From NCBI RefSeq assembly GCF_000764645.1, contig NZ_JRGK01000259.1:1-44950 (forward strand): a stretch of 44,950 nucleotides of DNA. Direction: 5' to 3'. A program made the translations under genes and the position numbers. Under the pieces are notes generated by a model that did no database searches, was not told where the DNA came from, and saw nothing but the letters and a program-made list of their open reading frames with translations. This document shows, piece by piece, positions 24,397 to 34,800 of this stretch (positions are counted from its first letter, which is position 1; every line of letters begins with the position of its first letter). This stretch comes from Aeromonas finlandensis (lineage in GTDB: Bacteria; Pseudomonadota; Gammaproteobacteria; Enterobacterales; Aeromonadaceae).

Positions 24397-24479
24397 GTAG
24401 GGTGTAATAAGCGCAGCGCATTACACCTTTTGGCAGATAAATAGCAGCGGTGCAATTCACTTCGTTCTTTGCACCCTAC
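24397..24479. repeat. Intergenic repeat with nested inverted repeats
   Basis: Outer arms GTAGGGTG (24397-24404) and CACCCTAC (24472-24479) enclose GGTGTAAT/ATTACACC (24401-24427, centred on AGCGCAGCGC) and a second small pair, GGTGCAA/TTGCACC. It resembles the short palindromic intergenic repeats scattered in gammaproteobacteria. No coding capacity. Confidence 0.65.
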
Positions 24480-24521
24480 CCGATTTTACCAAGTGGGCGA
24501 AGTGGACATTGTGGCAACCTG

Positions 24522-24557
24522 CTCCCCTCACCCTAGCCCTCTCCCAGAGGGAGAGGG
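24522..24557. repeat. Pyrimidine-rich palindromic repeat
   Basis: A CTCCCCTCACCC lead-in is followed by CCCTCTCCC-AGA-GGGAGAGGG, a perfect 9-base inverted repeat. This is a widespread type of intergenic palindrome. A related inverted pair, CCCTTCTCC/GGAGAAGGG, lies at 24641-24675 and continues into a partial reverse complement of the lead-in (CTGGGGATGAGGGG). Confidence 0.65.
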
Positions 24558-24716
24558 GATAAAGCAGCATCGGAAATATGATCGCCAGCCACGTAGGTTC
24601 GATTAGCGAAGCGTAATCGGACAGCGGTAACGGCATTGCTCCCTTCTCCCGTTTATTTAAAAAGAAGGAGAAGGGCTGGGGATGAGGGGCGGAAAAAAGA
24701 GATTACGCGGTAAACG

Positions 24717-24783
24717 TTGGGCTTCGCAGGCTCAGCCACAACCTACACAATCGGTAGGTTGGTGCTGAGCCTGCGAAGCCCAA
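24717..24783. repeat. Long hairpin element, near-perfect 30-base inverted repeat
   Basis: The left arm (24717-24736, starting TTGGGCTTCGC) and the right arm (24764-24783) are perfect 20-base reverse complements. An inner pair, CAACCTAC/GTAGGTTG, extends the stem around a 7-base loop with one small internal mismatch. It could fold as RNA or cruciform and resembles a non-autonomous mobile palindrome. It ends about 110 bases before the AT-rich gene. Confidence 0.8.
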
Positions 24784-24892
24784 CATGCGAGTTCAGCTTA
24801 TAAGCATGTAAATAGTTCCATTGCGGTCATATTTGAAGGTAAACTGACGACAATTGCAAAATACAATTTACATTACTTCATGGTTTTATTAA

Positions 24893-26050
24893 ATGAACAG
24901 CATTATTAATGACTTACTCTCAAAAGGTAAAGAAGGTCTCTGGTGGGACTTCAAACAAAAATTCCACAACAATATGGCTGCAATGGTCCATGATATTCTA
25001 TGTATGGCTAATGTAATTCACAATGGGAATAGATACATAGCTTTCGGAATATCTGATTCATTAGAAGTAGTTGGATTAAATGACAGTGATAAAAAATATA
25101 CTCAAGCAGATATTATCACTGCGCTTAGAGGACTACGTTTTAGTGAAGATAACATTCCAAACATTCAGCTTGATTTTTTACAATTTAATGAAGCCAAGTT
25201 AGCAATTCTAACAATATTTAATAAGCCTTTAAAACCATATTACCTGACAAAAGAATACAGTCATCAGGGTAGATCAATACGAGCTGGTGTTGTTTATTCA
25301 CGGACAAATGATGCTAATACACCATTAGATTCATGTGCCAATCCAATTGATGTCAGAGCGATGTGGTTTGAAAGATTCGGCCTCAACCTGACAGCCCCTG
25401 ATAGATTCTCCATTCTTTTAGAAGATGCCAAATGCTGGGACTATGATGGTATTAGCCAAGCCTTTTATTCTAATGATCCTGATTTCACTATTGAGATTGG
25501 GAGTGTAGAGCATGAGGGAGGTAATTATTGGTGGCAAAATTTATATTTTGAGAATGCAAGACAGTTTGACTACCACTTAAAATATAAGAACAAAATTATT
25601 AAAACCTTGCCTGTGGTTAATTACTACAACGAGGGTTTGACTATACCATTCCCAAACATTGAATTTATTACCTATCCAGAAGCTCAAGATGGGTCAAATG
25701 CCGAATTTTACTGTGAGATTTACTATTATAAAAAAGGAACTATTGAATATAGTTTATTTCAACACATAAGAAAAAGTGAAGTGCCTTGTGATACATCTCA
25801 AACACTATCTACACCAATCACAACCCAACTAAAACCACCCATAATAAAATTGCCGTTTTTTATAATTGACAGTGACAGTGAATTAAATGAACTTTCCAAA
25901 AAATTCATGGAAAAATATCATGAATTTAATTCCTGCAAGTCAGATTTAATGAGAAAACGTTACCCTAACGAAAATTATAATAGATGGGATGTTGAAAAAA
26001 TTTTTTCGGAGTGGGTTTTTGAGCAAATAAATCCTCCCTCTGGATTTTAA
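24893..26050 (+). CDS. Schlafen/AlbA_2-domain protein, horizontally acquired
   Basis: A 385-residue protein of clearly lower GC than any neighbour, judged by eye from codon use. Residues about 1-130 look like an AlbA_2/Schlafen domain: the EGLWWDFKQKF segment fits the family's E-x-x-x-(E/D)-F-K motif, then DILCMANV and NRYIAFGISDSLEVVGLN match the conserved F-G-(V/I)-x-D turn. The remaining 250 residues carry no domain I can name and no membrane helix. AlbA_2 proteins are often called ATP-binding or RNA-binding; Schlafen homologues cleave RNA, and bacterial members occur in defence islands. Function here is inference. The Shine-Dalgarno is weak. It sits between a repeat mosaic and the recD terminator and looks like a cargo gene. 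Confidence 0.75.
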   Translation: MNSIINDLLSKGKEGLWWDFKQKFHNNMAAMVHDILCMANVIHNGNRYIAFGISDSLEVVGLNDSDKKYTQADIITALRGLRFSEDNIPNIQLDFLQFNEAKLAILTIFNKPLKPYYLTKEYSHQGRSIRAGVVYSRTNDANTPLDSCANPIDVRAMWFERFGLNLTAPDRFSILLEDAKCWDYDGISQAFYSNDPDFTIEIGSVEHEGGNYWWQNLYFENARQFDYHLKYKNKIIKTLPVVNYYNEGLTIPFPNIEFITYPEAQDGSNAEFYCEIYYYKKGTIEYSLFQHIRKSEVPCDTSQTLSTPITTQLKPPIIKLPFFIIDSDSELNELSKKFMEKYHEFNSCKSDLMRKRYPNENYNRWDVEKIFSEWVFEQINPPSGF

Positions 26051-26069
26051 ATTAGTGAATGACATTAAA

Positions 26070-26095
26070 ACGGCGGTAGATTCCTTTACCGCCGT
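26070..26095. terminator. Terminator between AlbA_2 gene and recD
   Basis: ACGGCGGTA pairs with TACCGCCGT around an 8-base loop. On the minus strand it is followed by TTTT, so it mainly serves the recCBD operon, which ends ten bases away. Confidence 0.8.
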
Positions 26096-26104
26096 CCAAT
26101 CCAA

Positions 26105-28183
26105 TCACTCCCCCAACCTCTCCGCCAACCCTGAATAACGCTCGGTCTTTTTCCGCACCGCTTGTGCCAGCAGGGCGCGATCGCCATAGAGATCGAGGCG
26201 GGCCTTGGCACGGGTGATGCCGGTATAGACCAGCTCGCGGGTCAACAGCGGGCTGGGGCTGTCGGGCAGCACCAGCACGGTATGGGTAAATTCCGAGCCC
26301 TGGGATTTGTGGATGGTCATGGCATAGACCGTCTCGTGGGGTGGCAGGCGGCTGGGCAACAGGGCGCGCAGGGTGCCGTCCGGCTGCTCAAACCATACCT
26401 TTAACCGCCCGGTTTCATCGGGCAGGCAGAGCCCCATATCGCCGTTGTAGAGGCCGACCCCGTGGTCGTTGCGCACCACCATCACCGGGCGACCGGCATA
26501 CCAGTCGCCATCGCGGGCAATGAGGCCAGCCCGTGACAGGGCCAGTTCGAGCCGCTCGTTAAGCCCCAGCACCCCGAACGGGCCGTCACGCAGAGCGCAG
26601 AGGATCTGGAAGCTGTTGAATGCCTTGAATACGGCGGCGGGCGCTTCCCCCGCGCGGGCTGCCTTCAGATAGCTGCCGTAACCGGCTACCCCCTGGGCAA
26701 TCAGGGCGTCGTAGGCCTCCCCGGCCCAGGGGTGCAGGCTGATATCGGCAAAGCCCATGCCCCAGACTGATTCCACCGCCGTGGCATCGCCGCTGTTGCA
26801 GGCGCGCGCCAGCTGGCCGATGCCAGAGTGCTGATCAAAGCGCCAGCTTTTGGCCAGCAAGCAGAGGCTGTCGCGCACCGGTGCCCCCGCGGGCGTGCCT
26901 TGCAGGCGGTAGCCGGTCTGGCGGGAGAGCCAATCCGCCTGCGCCGGGCTGATGCCCTGTTCGATAAAGCTGCAGATATCGCCGAGCACGGCCCCCGCCT
27001 CCACCGAGGCGAGCTGATCCTTGTCGCCGAGCAGGATCAGGCGGGCGTGGCTCGGCAACGCATCGAGCAGGCGCGCCATCATCGGCAAATCGACCATGGA
27101 GGCCTCATCCACCACCAGCAGGTCGAGGTGCAGCGGGTTGCCCGCGTGGTGGCGGAACTGGCTGCGCCCCGGGATCACCCCGAGCAGCCGGTGCAGGGTG
27201 CCCGCCTCGGTGGGGATCGCTTCGACCCATTCGGGGGGCAGATCGAGGGCCTGCAGGGCAGAGCCGATACTCTCGGTCAGGCGCGCCGCCGCCTTGCCGG
27301 TGGGAGCCACCAGCCGGATCGCCGGGGCCTTGCCCGCCTGCAGGCCGGTCTCCACCAGAATGGCGAGCAGTTTGGCGACCGTTGTGGTCTTGCCGGTACC
27401 GGGGCCGCCGGAGATCACCGCAAAGGGGCGCGCCGCCGCCGTGGCCGCCGCCAGCTTTTGGCCGTTGCAACAGAGCGCCTCGGGCACCAGCGTATCCAGC
27501 TTGCTCAAGTCGCTGGCCGCCTGGGCGCTGGCCAGCAGCCCTTCGATGGCGGGCCAGTCCACTTCGCTAGGGAACACCAGATCGAGATACTTCTCGATAA
27601 AGTGGCGGGCTGAGAAGTCAGGGGCGAGGCGGGCGTTGAGCAGCGCCGCGAACACCAGCCCATAGTCGCGGGCAAACAGCCGCGACAGGGCGGGGGCTAT
27701 CTCCGGCCATTCGGCTCTTTCACTCAAAGCGCGCAGATGGCGGGCCACCCCCTGCTCGTGATCGTGGTAACGGGTGAGATAGAGCCGCCCGTGCCACAGC
27801 CGCAGCGGCCAGCGCGGGGCAAGCCCGTCATCCTGTTCCGTACCCACGAGCGGGCTTGCCGCAAACAGGGCGGGCCAGCGGGCAGGGTCCGCCAGATCAG
27901 CCAACAGATCCCGGCTCTGCTGGGGATCCAGCCCGAACGGCCGCAGGGATGGCTTTTCGTTACCAGAATGCGCGAGCATCTCCAGCGGCAGGCAGACATG
28001 GCCACGCCCCAGCTCGAAGCAGGTGAGCGCAGCCCCCAGCACCAGCTCGGGGCTGCCGCCAAGGTCGGCCACCAGCCTGGCAAACTGCAGATCCAGCTGG
28101 CGGATACGGCCAGCCAACGCCAGTGTTTTGAGCCGTTCAACCATCATTGCGCTGGCTGCGGTGCTGATCATGGTGCCGCTCAT
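26105..28183 (-). CDS. recD: Exodeoxyribonuclease V alpha subunit (RecD)
   Basis: A 692-residue SF1B helicase, the 5'-3' motor of RecBCD, which processes double-strand ends. Walker A is GGPGTGKTTTVAK (about residue 260), and Walker B is LLVVDEASMVD. Motif III is LILLGDKDQLASVEAGAVLGDI, and the C-terminal motifs are AMTIHKSQGSEF and VYTGITRAK. The N-terminal RecB-interaction domain (residues 1-130) is present. Length is somewhat above E. coli RecD (about 608). The ATG overlaps the recB stop (ATGA), so translation is coupled. It is the last gene of the operon, followed by a terminator. Confidence 0.96.
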   Translation of the reverse strand: MSGTMISTAASAMMVERLKTLALAGRIRQLDLQFARLVADLGGSPELVLGAALTCFELGRGHVCLPLEMLAHSGNEKPSLRPFGLDPQQSRDLLADLADPARWPALFAASPLVGTEQDDGLAPRWPLRLWHGRLYLTRYHDHEQGVARHLRALSERAEWPEIAPALSRLFARDYGLVFAALLNARLAPDFSARHFIEKYLDLVFPSEVDWPAIEGLLASAQAASDLSKLDTLVPEALCCNGQKLAAATAAARPFAVISGGPGTGKTTTVAKLLAILVETGLQAGKAPAIRLVAPTGKAAARLTESIGSALQALDLPPEWVEAIPTEAGTLHRLLGVIPGRSQFRHHAGNPLHLDLLVVDEASMVDLPMMARLLDALPSHARLILLGDKDQLASVEAGAVLGDICSFIEQGISPAQADWLSRQTGYRLQGTPAGAPVRDSLCLLAKSWRFDQHSGIGQLARACNSGDATAVESVWGMGFADISLHPWAGEAYDALIAQGVAGYGSYLKAARAGEAPAAVFKAFNSFQILCALRDGPFGVLGLNERLELALSRAGLIARDGDWYAGRPVMVVRNDHGVGLYNGDMGLCLPDETGRLKVWFEQPDGTLRALLPSRLPPHETVYAMTIHKSQGSEFTHTVLVLPDSPSPLLTRELVYTGITRAKARLDLYGDRALLAQAVRKKTERYSGLAERLGE

Positions 28184-31100
28184 GCCTCTACCTCGTTTAA
28201 TTCTGCTGATGAAACACCGCCTGAGCGATCACCATTTCTAAACAACTCATCCAGCCCCAGCACCAGTTCACGGCTCGGGCGGGTATGGAAAATGCCCCCC
28301 TGCGGCATGCCGCGCAGGAACAGATAGAAAACGCCGCCAAAATGCTGCTCGAAGTCGTAGCCCGGCAGGCGCAGGGTGAGCAGCCGGTGCAGCGCCAGCG
28401 AGTAGAGCTGGTATTGCAGGTCGTAGCGGTGCTCGGCCATCGCCCGCTCCAGCGCCGGACGACTGTAATCGGCGGGACTCATGCCGAGGTGGTTCGATTT
28501 GTAGTCGAGCAGATACCAGCGCCCCTGCCACTCGAACACCAGATCGATAAAGCCCTTGAGCATCCCCTGCACGGTGGCAAAGCTGAGCGGCTTGTTGCCC
28601 CGCGACAGCGGGTCGTGCTGCTGGCAGAGGGCGGTCAGCGCCGGTGCCGTCACCCGCCCCATGGGCAGGAAGAACTCCAGCTCCACCTGTTTGCGCTCGG
28701 GGGCCAGATCCCGCAGCCGCACCGGCTCGCCAAAGCCCGTTTCCAGCGGGGTATCCAGCACCGCTTCGACCTGCTGTTGCAGCACAGGGGCCCAGCTCTC
28801 CTCGAAGCCGTCTTGCAGCAACAAGCTGGCGATATGCTCTGCCAGCGACTCGCCACCAGCGCTCTGAAAGTCGATGGTCTCGAACAGGCTGTGCAGCAAG
28901 GTGCCGGGGCGCGCCCCTTTCGGGAAGGTGAAGATGGAGGGCTGGGGCGCCTCCTCCGGTTGCTCGGAAGCCAAAGCGGCAGCTTCGGTGACGACCTCAT
29001 CATCGAAGCCGGGATTGGCCAAGACCCCCTTGCTGTGACCGTGACCCTGCGCCGCCAGCCCGGAGTAGGAGCTGATCCACCAGTCCCGCTCAAGAGAGCC
29101 GGTAAAGTGGCGCACCTGCGGCTCGCCCAGCTGCTCCTCTTCTGGCGGCAGCGGGGCCGGACGGGTGAGCGAGGGCTCACCGACGGCCACCCCGGGCAGC
29201 GCCTGCGACAGCTCGGTGAGGGCGGTCGCCAGCGTCTGTGCATCCCCCTCTTCGCCCTTTTGCAGCAGGTAGCCGATGGCGGTGTGGTGCAGGTCGGTCT
29301 TCTCCGACTTGCCCGCCCCCGCGCGCACCGGCGCCAGCCCCAGCCAGGTGGCGTAAACGCCCCGGGTCAGCGCCACATAGAGCAGCCGCAAATCTTCGGC
29401 AAGGCGCTCCCTGTCCGCTTCAGCGAGCGACGAGTCGGCGCCGGTCAGATCGAGAATGGTGCGATTGCCCGCCTCATCCGCCTCGTGATAGAGCGGGGTC
29501 TCGGCGGTCCTGTGGCTGCAGATAAAGGGCAGGAACACCAGCGGGTACTCCAGCCCCTTGGATTTGTGGATGGTGACGATCTGCACCAGCTTGCGCTCGG
29601 ATTCGAGACGCAGTACCTGCTCCGCATCCTGCCCGTTGGGGCGGCTCACCGCCTCCCCCAGCCAGCGCAGCAGGGCGTACTCCCCGTCCAGCTCGCTGCT
29701 CACCTGTTGCAGCAGTTCGCCAAGATGGAGGAAGTTGGTCAACCGCCGCTCGCCATAGGGGCTCGCCAAAAGCGAAGAGGCGAGATTGCGCCGGTGCAGC
29801 AGGGCCCGCAACATGGCCAGCACGCCGCGGCGATGCCAGATCTTGCGGTACTCCATAAACTCCTGCACTGCGCTCTCCCACGCCCGTTCGTCGCTGGCCA
29901 GCCCATCGAGCGCCTTGGCATCGAGGTCAAACAGGCCGGTGGCGAGCGCCGCCCGCAGGCTGCGCTCTTCGCTCGGATTCTGGCAGGCGTGCAAAATCAG
30001 CAGGATCTCCCGCGCCTCAGTCTGCTCCAGCACGCTCTCGCGGTTCGACAGATAGACGGAGGCGATGGCGAGGCGCGCCAATTCCTGCTGCACCAGCTTG
30101 CCCTCGGCGCCGGTGCGCACCAGCACGGCGATATCCCCGGCCTTCACCGCCTTGTCACCGATCAGCGCCTTGCCCTCGCGGGCCAGCGTCAGCAGGCGGT
30201 GGATCTCGGCGGCGGTGGCGCGGGCCATCTTGCTCTGGTAATCCCCCCGATTGAAGGTGGGCTGGCCGCTCAGCTGCCAGCAGTGGAGCACAGGGGCAGT
30301 AGCACCCTCGAGCAGCAGCGCCTTGCTCTTGCCCTGCGCCTCCACCGGCAGGAAGGGGATATCCGCCTCGTAGATAAAGGGATCCTTGGCTAGCTCGAAC
30401 AGGCCGTTGACCGCCCCCACCAGCGCACTGCTGGAGCGCCAGTTGCGCCCGAGGGTATAGTGGGCGCTCACATTTCGCCGCGCCTGAATGTAGGTAAAGA
30501 TGTCGGCGCCGCGAAAGCCGTAGATGGCCTGCTTGGGGTCGCCGATCATCAACAGCGCCGTGTCTGTGTGGCCGCCGTAAAGCCGATGGAAGATGCGGTA
30601 CTGCTGGGGGTCGGTATCCTGAAATTCATCGATCATCGCCACCCGGTAGGTGGCGCGAATGCGATCGCAGAGCCGCTCGCCAAGGCTGGAGCCAAGCGCC
30701 CCGTCGAGGTCTTTGAGCAGGTCATCGAACGAGAGCTGATGGGCTTGGCGCTTGCTGGCCTGCATCCGGCTGCGCACTACTTTGGCCGCCCGTTGCAGGA
30801 TGAGATCCCGAATACCGGGGCGGCTCGCCAGCAGTTCATCGATCTGGCTGAACAGCGGCAGAGTCGGCACGGCGCCCCCCTTCTTGAGGTTCTCCTCCAG
30901 CACCGTCTGGCCGAAGCGCTCCAGCTCCTTGGGGATGGCGTAGCCACTGCTCTCGTCCTGTGCCCAGTCGGCTATCTTGGCAAGCCACCCTTCGTAGTTC
31001 TTGCCGGTGTAACGGCTGATCTGGCCGTCGGTCTGGCGGCGGATCTCGTCCGTCTGCGCCAGCCATTCACTCTTCACCGCCGCGATGCGGCTCATGGCCG

Positions 31101-31803
31101 CCTGATGGCGGGCGGCGAGGGTCTCGTCCCCCAACACGGGGTGGATCTCCAGCTCGCTGTTGTCGAGCCAGCTGCTCATCTCCCGCAGCAGGGCGGCGGG
31201 GCTCGGCCAGAGCGCGCGCACCGAACTGGCGAGGGTTTTATCCACCGGATAGAACTCGGCGCGCCAGTAGTCGCTTACCGCCTGCAGCCTGAGCTGGCTG
31301 TCGTCGGTGAGAAATTCGGTTTCAAAGAGGGCACCCGACTCGAAGGCGTTCTGCTTGAGCATCCGCTGGCAGAAGCCGTGGATGGTAAAGACCGCCGCCT
31401 CGTCCATCTGCCGCTCGGCGGCCAGCAGGCGGCGGGCCGCCAGCTCGTGATCCGCCACCTCTGCCAACAGCTGGGCCAGCAGGGTGTCACTGCTGTGACC
31501 GCGCATAAAGGCGAGGCGCGCCTCGTGGATGCGGCCGCGGATCCGCCCGCGCAGCTCGGCGGTGGCCGCTTCGGTAAAGGTCACCACCAGAATCTCGGTC
31601 ACCGAGAGCGGCCGTTCATGAGCGCAGGATTGACCCACATCGGCGCCCTCTTCGCCACTCTCTTGTTCAATAACCGGGCCGTGGCCCAGCAGCAGGCGCA
31701 GGTAGAGACCGGCGATGGTGTAGGTCTTGCCGGTACCGGCGGAGGCTTCGATCAGTCGTTCACCATGGAGGGGAAAACGCAGGGTATTGAGCGGGTTAGC
31801 CAT
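28180..31803 (-). CDS. recB: Exodeoxyribonuclease V beta subunit (RecB)
   Basis: A 1207-residue UvrD-type helicase and nuclease. Walker A is ASAGTGKT (K26), motif II is DEFQDTDPQQY, motif III is LMIGDPKQAIYGFRGAD, and motif V is VTIHKSKGLEYPLVFLP. The C-terminal nuclease carries GFIDLVFEW and LLDYKSN (aspartate and lysine near residue 1100), the catalytic set that cuts DNA and is switched at Chi. Length is close to E. coli RecB (1180). Its ATG overlaps the recC stop by one base (TAATG). In enterics ptrA lies between recC and recB; here it is absent. Confidence 0.97.
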   Translation of the reverse strand: MANPLNTLRFPLHGERLIEASAGTGKTYTIAGLYLRLLLGHGPVIEQESGEEGADVGQSCAHERPLSVTEILVVTFTEAATAELRGRIRGRIHEARLAFMRGHSSDTLLAQLLAEVADHELAARRLLAAERQMDEAAVFTIHGFCQRMLKQNAFESGALFETEFLTDDSQLRLQAVSDYWRAEFYPVDKTLASSVRALWPSPAALLREMSSWLDNSELEIHPVLGDETLAARHQAAMSRIAAVKSEWLAQTDEIRRQTDGQISRYTGKNYEGWLAKIADWAQDESSGYAIPKELERFGQTVLEENLKKGGAVPTLPLFSQIDELLASRPGIRDLILQRAAKVVRSRMQASKRQAHQLSFDDLLKDLDGALGSSLGERLCDRIRATYRVAMIDEFQDTDPQQYRIFHRLYGGHTDTALLMIGDPKQAIYGFRGADIFTYIQARRNVSAHYTLGRNWRSSSALVGAVNGLFELAKDPFIYEADIPFLPVEAQGKSKALLLEGATAPVLHCWQLSGQPTFNRGDYQSKMARATAAEIHRLLTLAREGKALIGDKAVKAGDIAVLVRTGAEGKLVQQELARLAIASVYLSNRESVLEQTEAREILLILHACQNPSEERSLRAALATGLFDLDAKALDGLASDERAWESAVQEFMEYRKIWHRRGVLAMLRALLHRRNLASSLLASPYGERRLTNFLHLGELLQQVSSELDGEYALLRWLGEAVSRPNGQDAEQVLRLESERKLVQIVTIHKSKGLEYPLVFLPFICSHRTAETPLYHEADEAGNRTILDLTGADSSLAEADRERLAEDLRLLYVALTRGVYATWLGLAPVRAGAGKSEKTDLHHTAIGYLLQKGEEGDAQTLATALTELSQALPGVAVGEPSLTRPAPLPPEEEQLGEPQVRHFTGSLERDWWISSYSGLAAQGHGHSKGVLANPGFDDEVVTEAAALASEQPEEAPQPSIFTFPKGARPGTLLHSLFETIDFQSAGGESLAEHIASLLLQDGFEESWAPVLQQQVEAVLDTPLETGFGEPVRLRDLAPERKQVELEFFLPMGRVTAPALTALCQQHDPLSRGNKPLSFATVQGMLKGFIDLVFEWQGRWYLLDYKSNHLGMSPADYSRPALERAMAEHRYDLQYQLYSLALHRLLTLRLPGYDFEQHFGGVFYLFLRGMPQGGIFHTRPSRELVLGLDELFRNGDRSGGVSSAELNEVEA

Positions 31804-34800
31804 TATTTCAGCTCCTCCAGGGTCTTGAGCAGCGGGGTCAGGTGTTCGCGGGCCAGCGCCTGCAACTGCCCCAGCACCTCGTCATCGAGTTCGGGGAAGC
31901 AGCGGGCAACGTAAACGTCTGCCCCTTCCCCATTGATCATCCAGCCGCCGTTGAAACGGGTGAGGGCCGCCTTGTCGGCCGCCTCCGGCTTGTCGGGATC
32001 CTTCTCGATCGCCTTGAGCCAATCCCAGGCTGTGTTGGGGAAGAATGGCAGCGGCCGCTTCATCCCCTGCGCCCAGCACGCCACCAGCGCCGCCAGCTTG
32101 GGCCGCGCCTCGTCGGCAGCGAGCTTGGCTAACCGCAGACTCTGCTTGGCATCGAACAGCAGGGTGTCGCCGGGGGCGCCGCTCAATGAGAGGCAGAGGT
32201 GCTGGATCCAGCCCAGCAGCAGATCCTTGCCGTTGAAGCTGCCGGGTTTGACCACCAGCAAACGCCCCTTCTGAGTGTCAATCCACCCTTGCAGCTGGCC
32301 CTGAGTGAGGGAGATATCGATCTCCACCGCCTGCTTTTCTGACTCATTGGCAGCAACCCATGGCCGCAGCCGATCCGCCAGCTTGCCCATCTCGGCATCC
32401 AGATCGTCCAACAGCAGGCTGCCGAACCACCCTTGCGGCAACAGGCCGGTGAGCTGCAACCGTTCGCGACGCTCGGTACTATCTCCTTCCGCCAGATGGG
32501 CATCGAGCAGCAGATCTTTCAGCTGATAATGTTGCAGGCCATCCAGCTCGAACGGCTCGCTGTCCTCGATGTTGGCCTCGTGCAGTTCAAACCACACCTT
32601 GAGGCGGCGGTTGAGGAAATATTTGGTGGGCTGGCGATAGAAGCGCAGCAGCTCCGCCAGCTCCAGCCCCTGTTCCTTGCCCCATTCGGGGGGTAAAGGC
32701 AGCTCGCCGCTCTGGAAGTTGGCCGCGCCGCGCACCGGATTGAGGGCGGGCAGCCAGTCGGCAGCATAGGTAAAGAGGCGCGAACCCGCCTCCGGGTAGA
32801 AGTAGTTGCGGCTGTAGGGGGTGAGCGGGTGCGCAACCATCAGGTGGTTGAGCAGCCGCTTGCCGGAGGTTTCATCGTCCAGATCCTCATCCCCCGCCAG
32901 CACAAAGCCCTGCCGCACATAGTCGATCAGCTCCGCCAGCAGCACCGACGGCACCTTGTCGCTGTTGTCCTGCGCGCTGAAGCCCTGATAGCTGATATAG
33001 AGCCCCTGCTGGGCGCTGAGCAGTGCCTCGAGGAAAAGGTAGCGGTCATCATCACGACGGGAGCGATCCCCGCGCCGCGACGCCACCGCCATCAGATCGA
33101 ACCCCATGGGGGCCAGGGTGCGCGGGTAGACGCCGTCGTTCATGCCGAGCAGACAGACCTGCTTGAAGGGGATGGAGCGCATCGGCATCAGGGTGCAGAA
33201 GTTCACCTGACCGGCGAGGAAGCGCTGGCTGGAGCGGGATTCTCCCAGCACGCTGCCGAGATAATCCTGCAACAAGTCGGCGGTGATGGGCTGCTCGAAA
33301 CGGGCCTCGCCGAGCCGGGTCTGCCACTCGACCAGCTGGCTGCGAATAAGCTGAAGCTGACGCTCTTCATCCTCGTCGGCCAGATAGAAGCGCTCCAGCA
33401 GCGCCAGCAGGCAGGCGTTCCACTCGGCCAGCGGCTGGGCCTGTTGCAGGCGGGGCAGGAATTCTGCAAGCGAATCGACAAACCAGGCGAGCTTGCCGAG
33501 CGCCAGCCCCTGCTGCCCCTCGATATCGGCGTAGGGCAGGATGCCCGCCACCGGCTCGCCATCCCCCATGGCAAAGCCGAGCAGCATGCGGCGCAGGCCG
33601 AACAGCCAGCTGTTGCCGGACATGGGCGGCAGATCGAAGCGGACGGGATAGCCGTCGTTCAGCCCCCAGCGGATGCCGGTCTCCTGCACCCAGACCCGCA
33701 GCTGGTTGAACTCGTCGTCATCCAGCTCGAAACGGCGCAGCACGGCGGGCACCTCGAGAATGGCGAGCAGCTCCCCTGCCCCGAAACGGGCGTTGGGCAG
33801 CCTGAGCAGGGCGAGGAAGCTTTGCAGCAGCGGGCTCTCCTGACTCGCCGCCCGATCCGATACCGCAAACGGGATCTGGCCCCGCGCGCCAAACACCGCC
33901 TGAATGTAGGGGCCGTAGCTGTTTACATCCGGCATCATCACCACCACATCTTTCGGGGTGAGGGTCGGGTCCTGCTCGAACAGCGCCAGCAGCCGATCGT
34001 GCAGCACCTCGAGTTCGCGCATCGGGCCATGGCAGGCGTGGATCTGCAAGGATCCATCCGCCGGATCGATGGGGCTCTTGTGATGGCTGCTGTCGAGATC
34101 GAACTGACCGGCGCCCCGTTCTGCCAGCTCCAGCACATCCTTCTGGATGGCGCGCAGCAGGCTGACATTGCCTTTGCCATCAACCTCGTCGATATCGACG
34201 AAGGCCTCGATTTGCGGCACCTCCAGCTCCATCAGCTGGTGCAGGTAGTCGCGCCCCAGCTTGCCCATGGAGGCGAGCAGCGGGTTGGCGGGGCCCTGCA
34301 ATGTCTCGATATCGGTGCCGGGTTTGAGCTTGTTTTCGAGGCGCGCCAACGTCTTGCGATCCAGCAGATCTCCCCAGTAGTAGCGGCAGGGGTTGGTGAC
34401 GAACAGGTGCACCTCCACCTCCGGCCGACTGCCGAGGGCCAGCAGCGCCTCCACATAGCGCGGCGGCAGCGCCGAGATGCCAAACACAAAGACCCGCTGC
34501 GGCAGCTTGCCCGGCAGATCGGCGGTACGCTCCAGCTCGTGGATAAACTCCTCGTAGAGGTTGGCGCGGTGGTAGCCGCTCGGAGAGAGCGCCAGCGTGC
34601 GGGCCACCAGCTCGCGCCACAGCTCGGGCTGCCAGTCCTGACCGCTCACCCCGGCCAGCTCCTGACTCAATCCTTCCCCCTCTTCCCAGCGGGCGATCCA
34701 GTCCGGCCGGTAAACCAGATACTGGTCAAAGAGATCCGCTACCTTCTGGCAGAGCTGCCACAACCGCACCTGCTCGGGATCCCTGGCGGGATCCTCGTCC

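Noticed and set aside
24397-24783. CRISPR array
   Set aside because: The repeats are palindromes of different types with no regular repeat-spacer period and no cas gene nearby.
28285-30393. 702-codon plus-strand frame opposite recB
   Set aside because: Antisense shadow of a clearly conserved gene; composition is unlike real proteins in the window.
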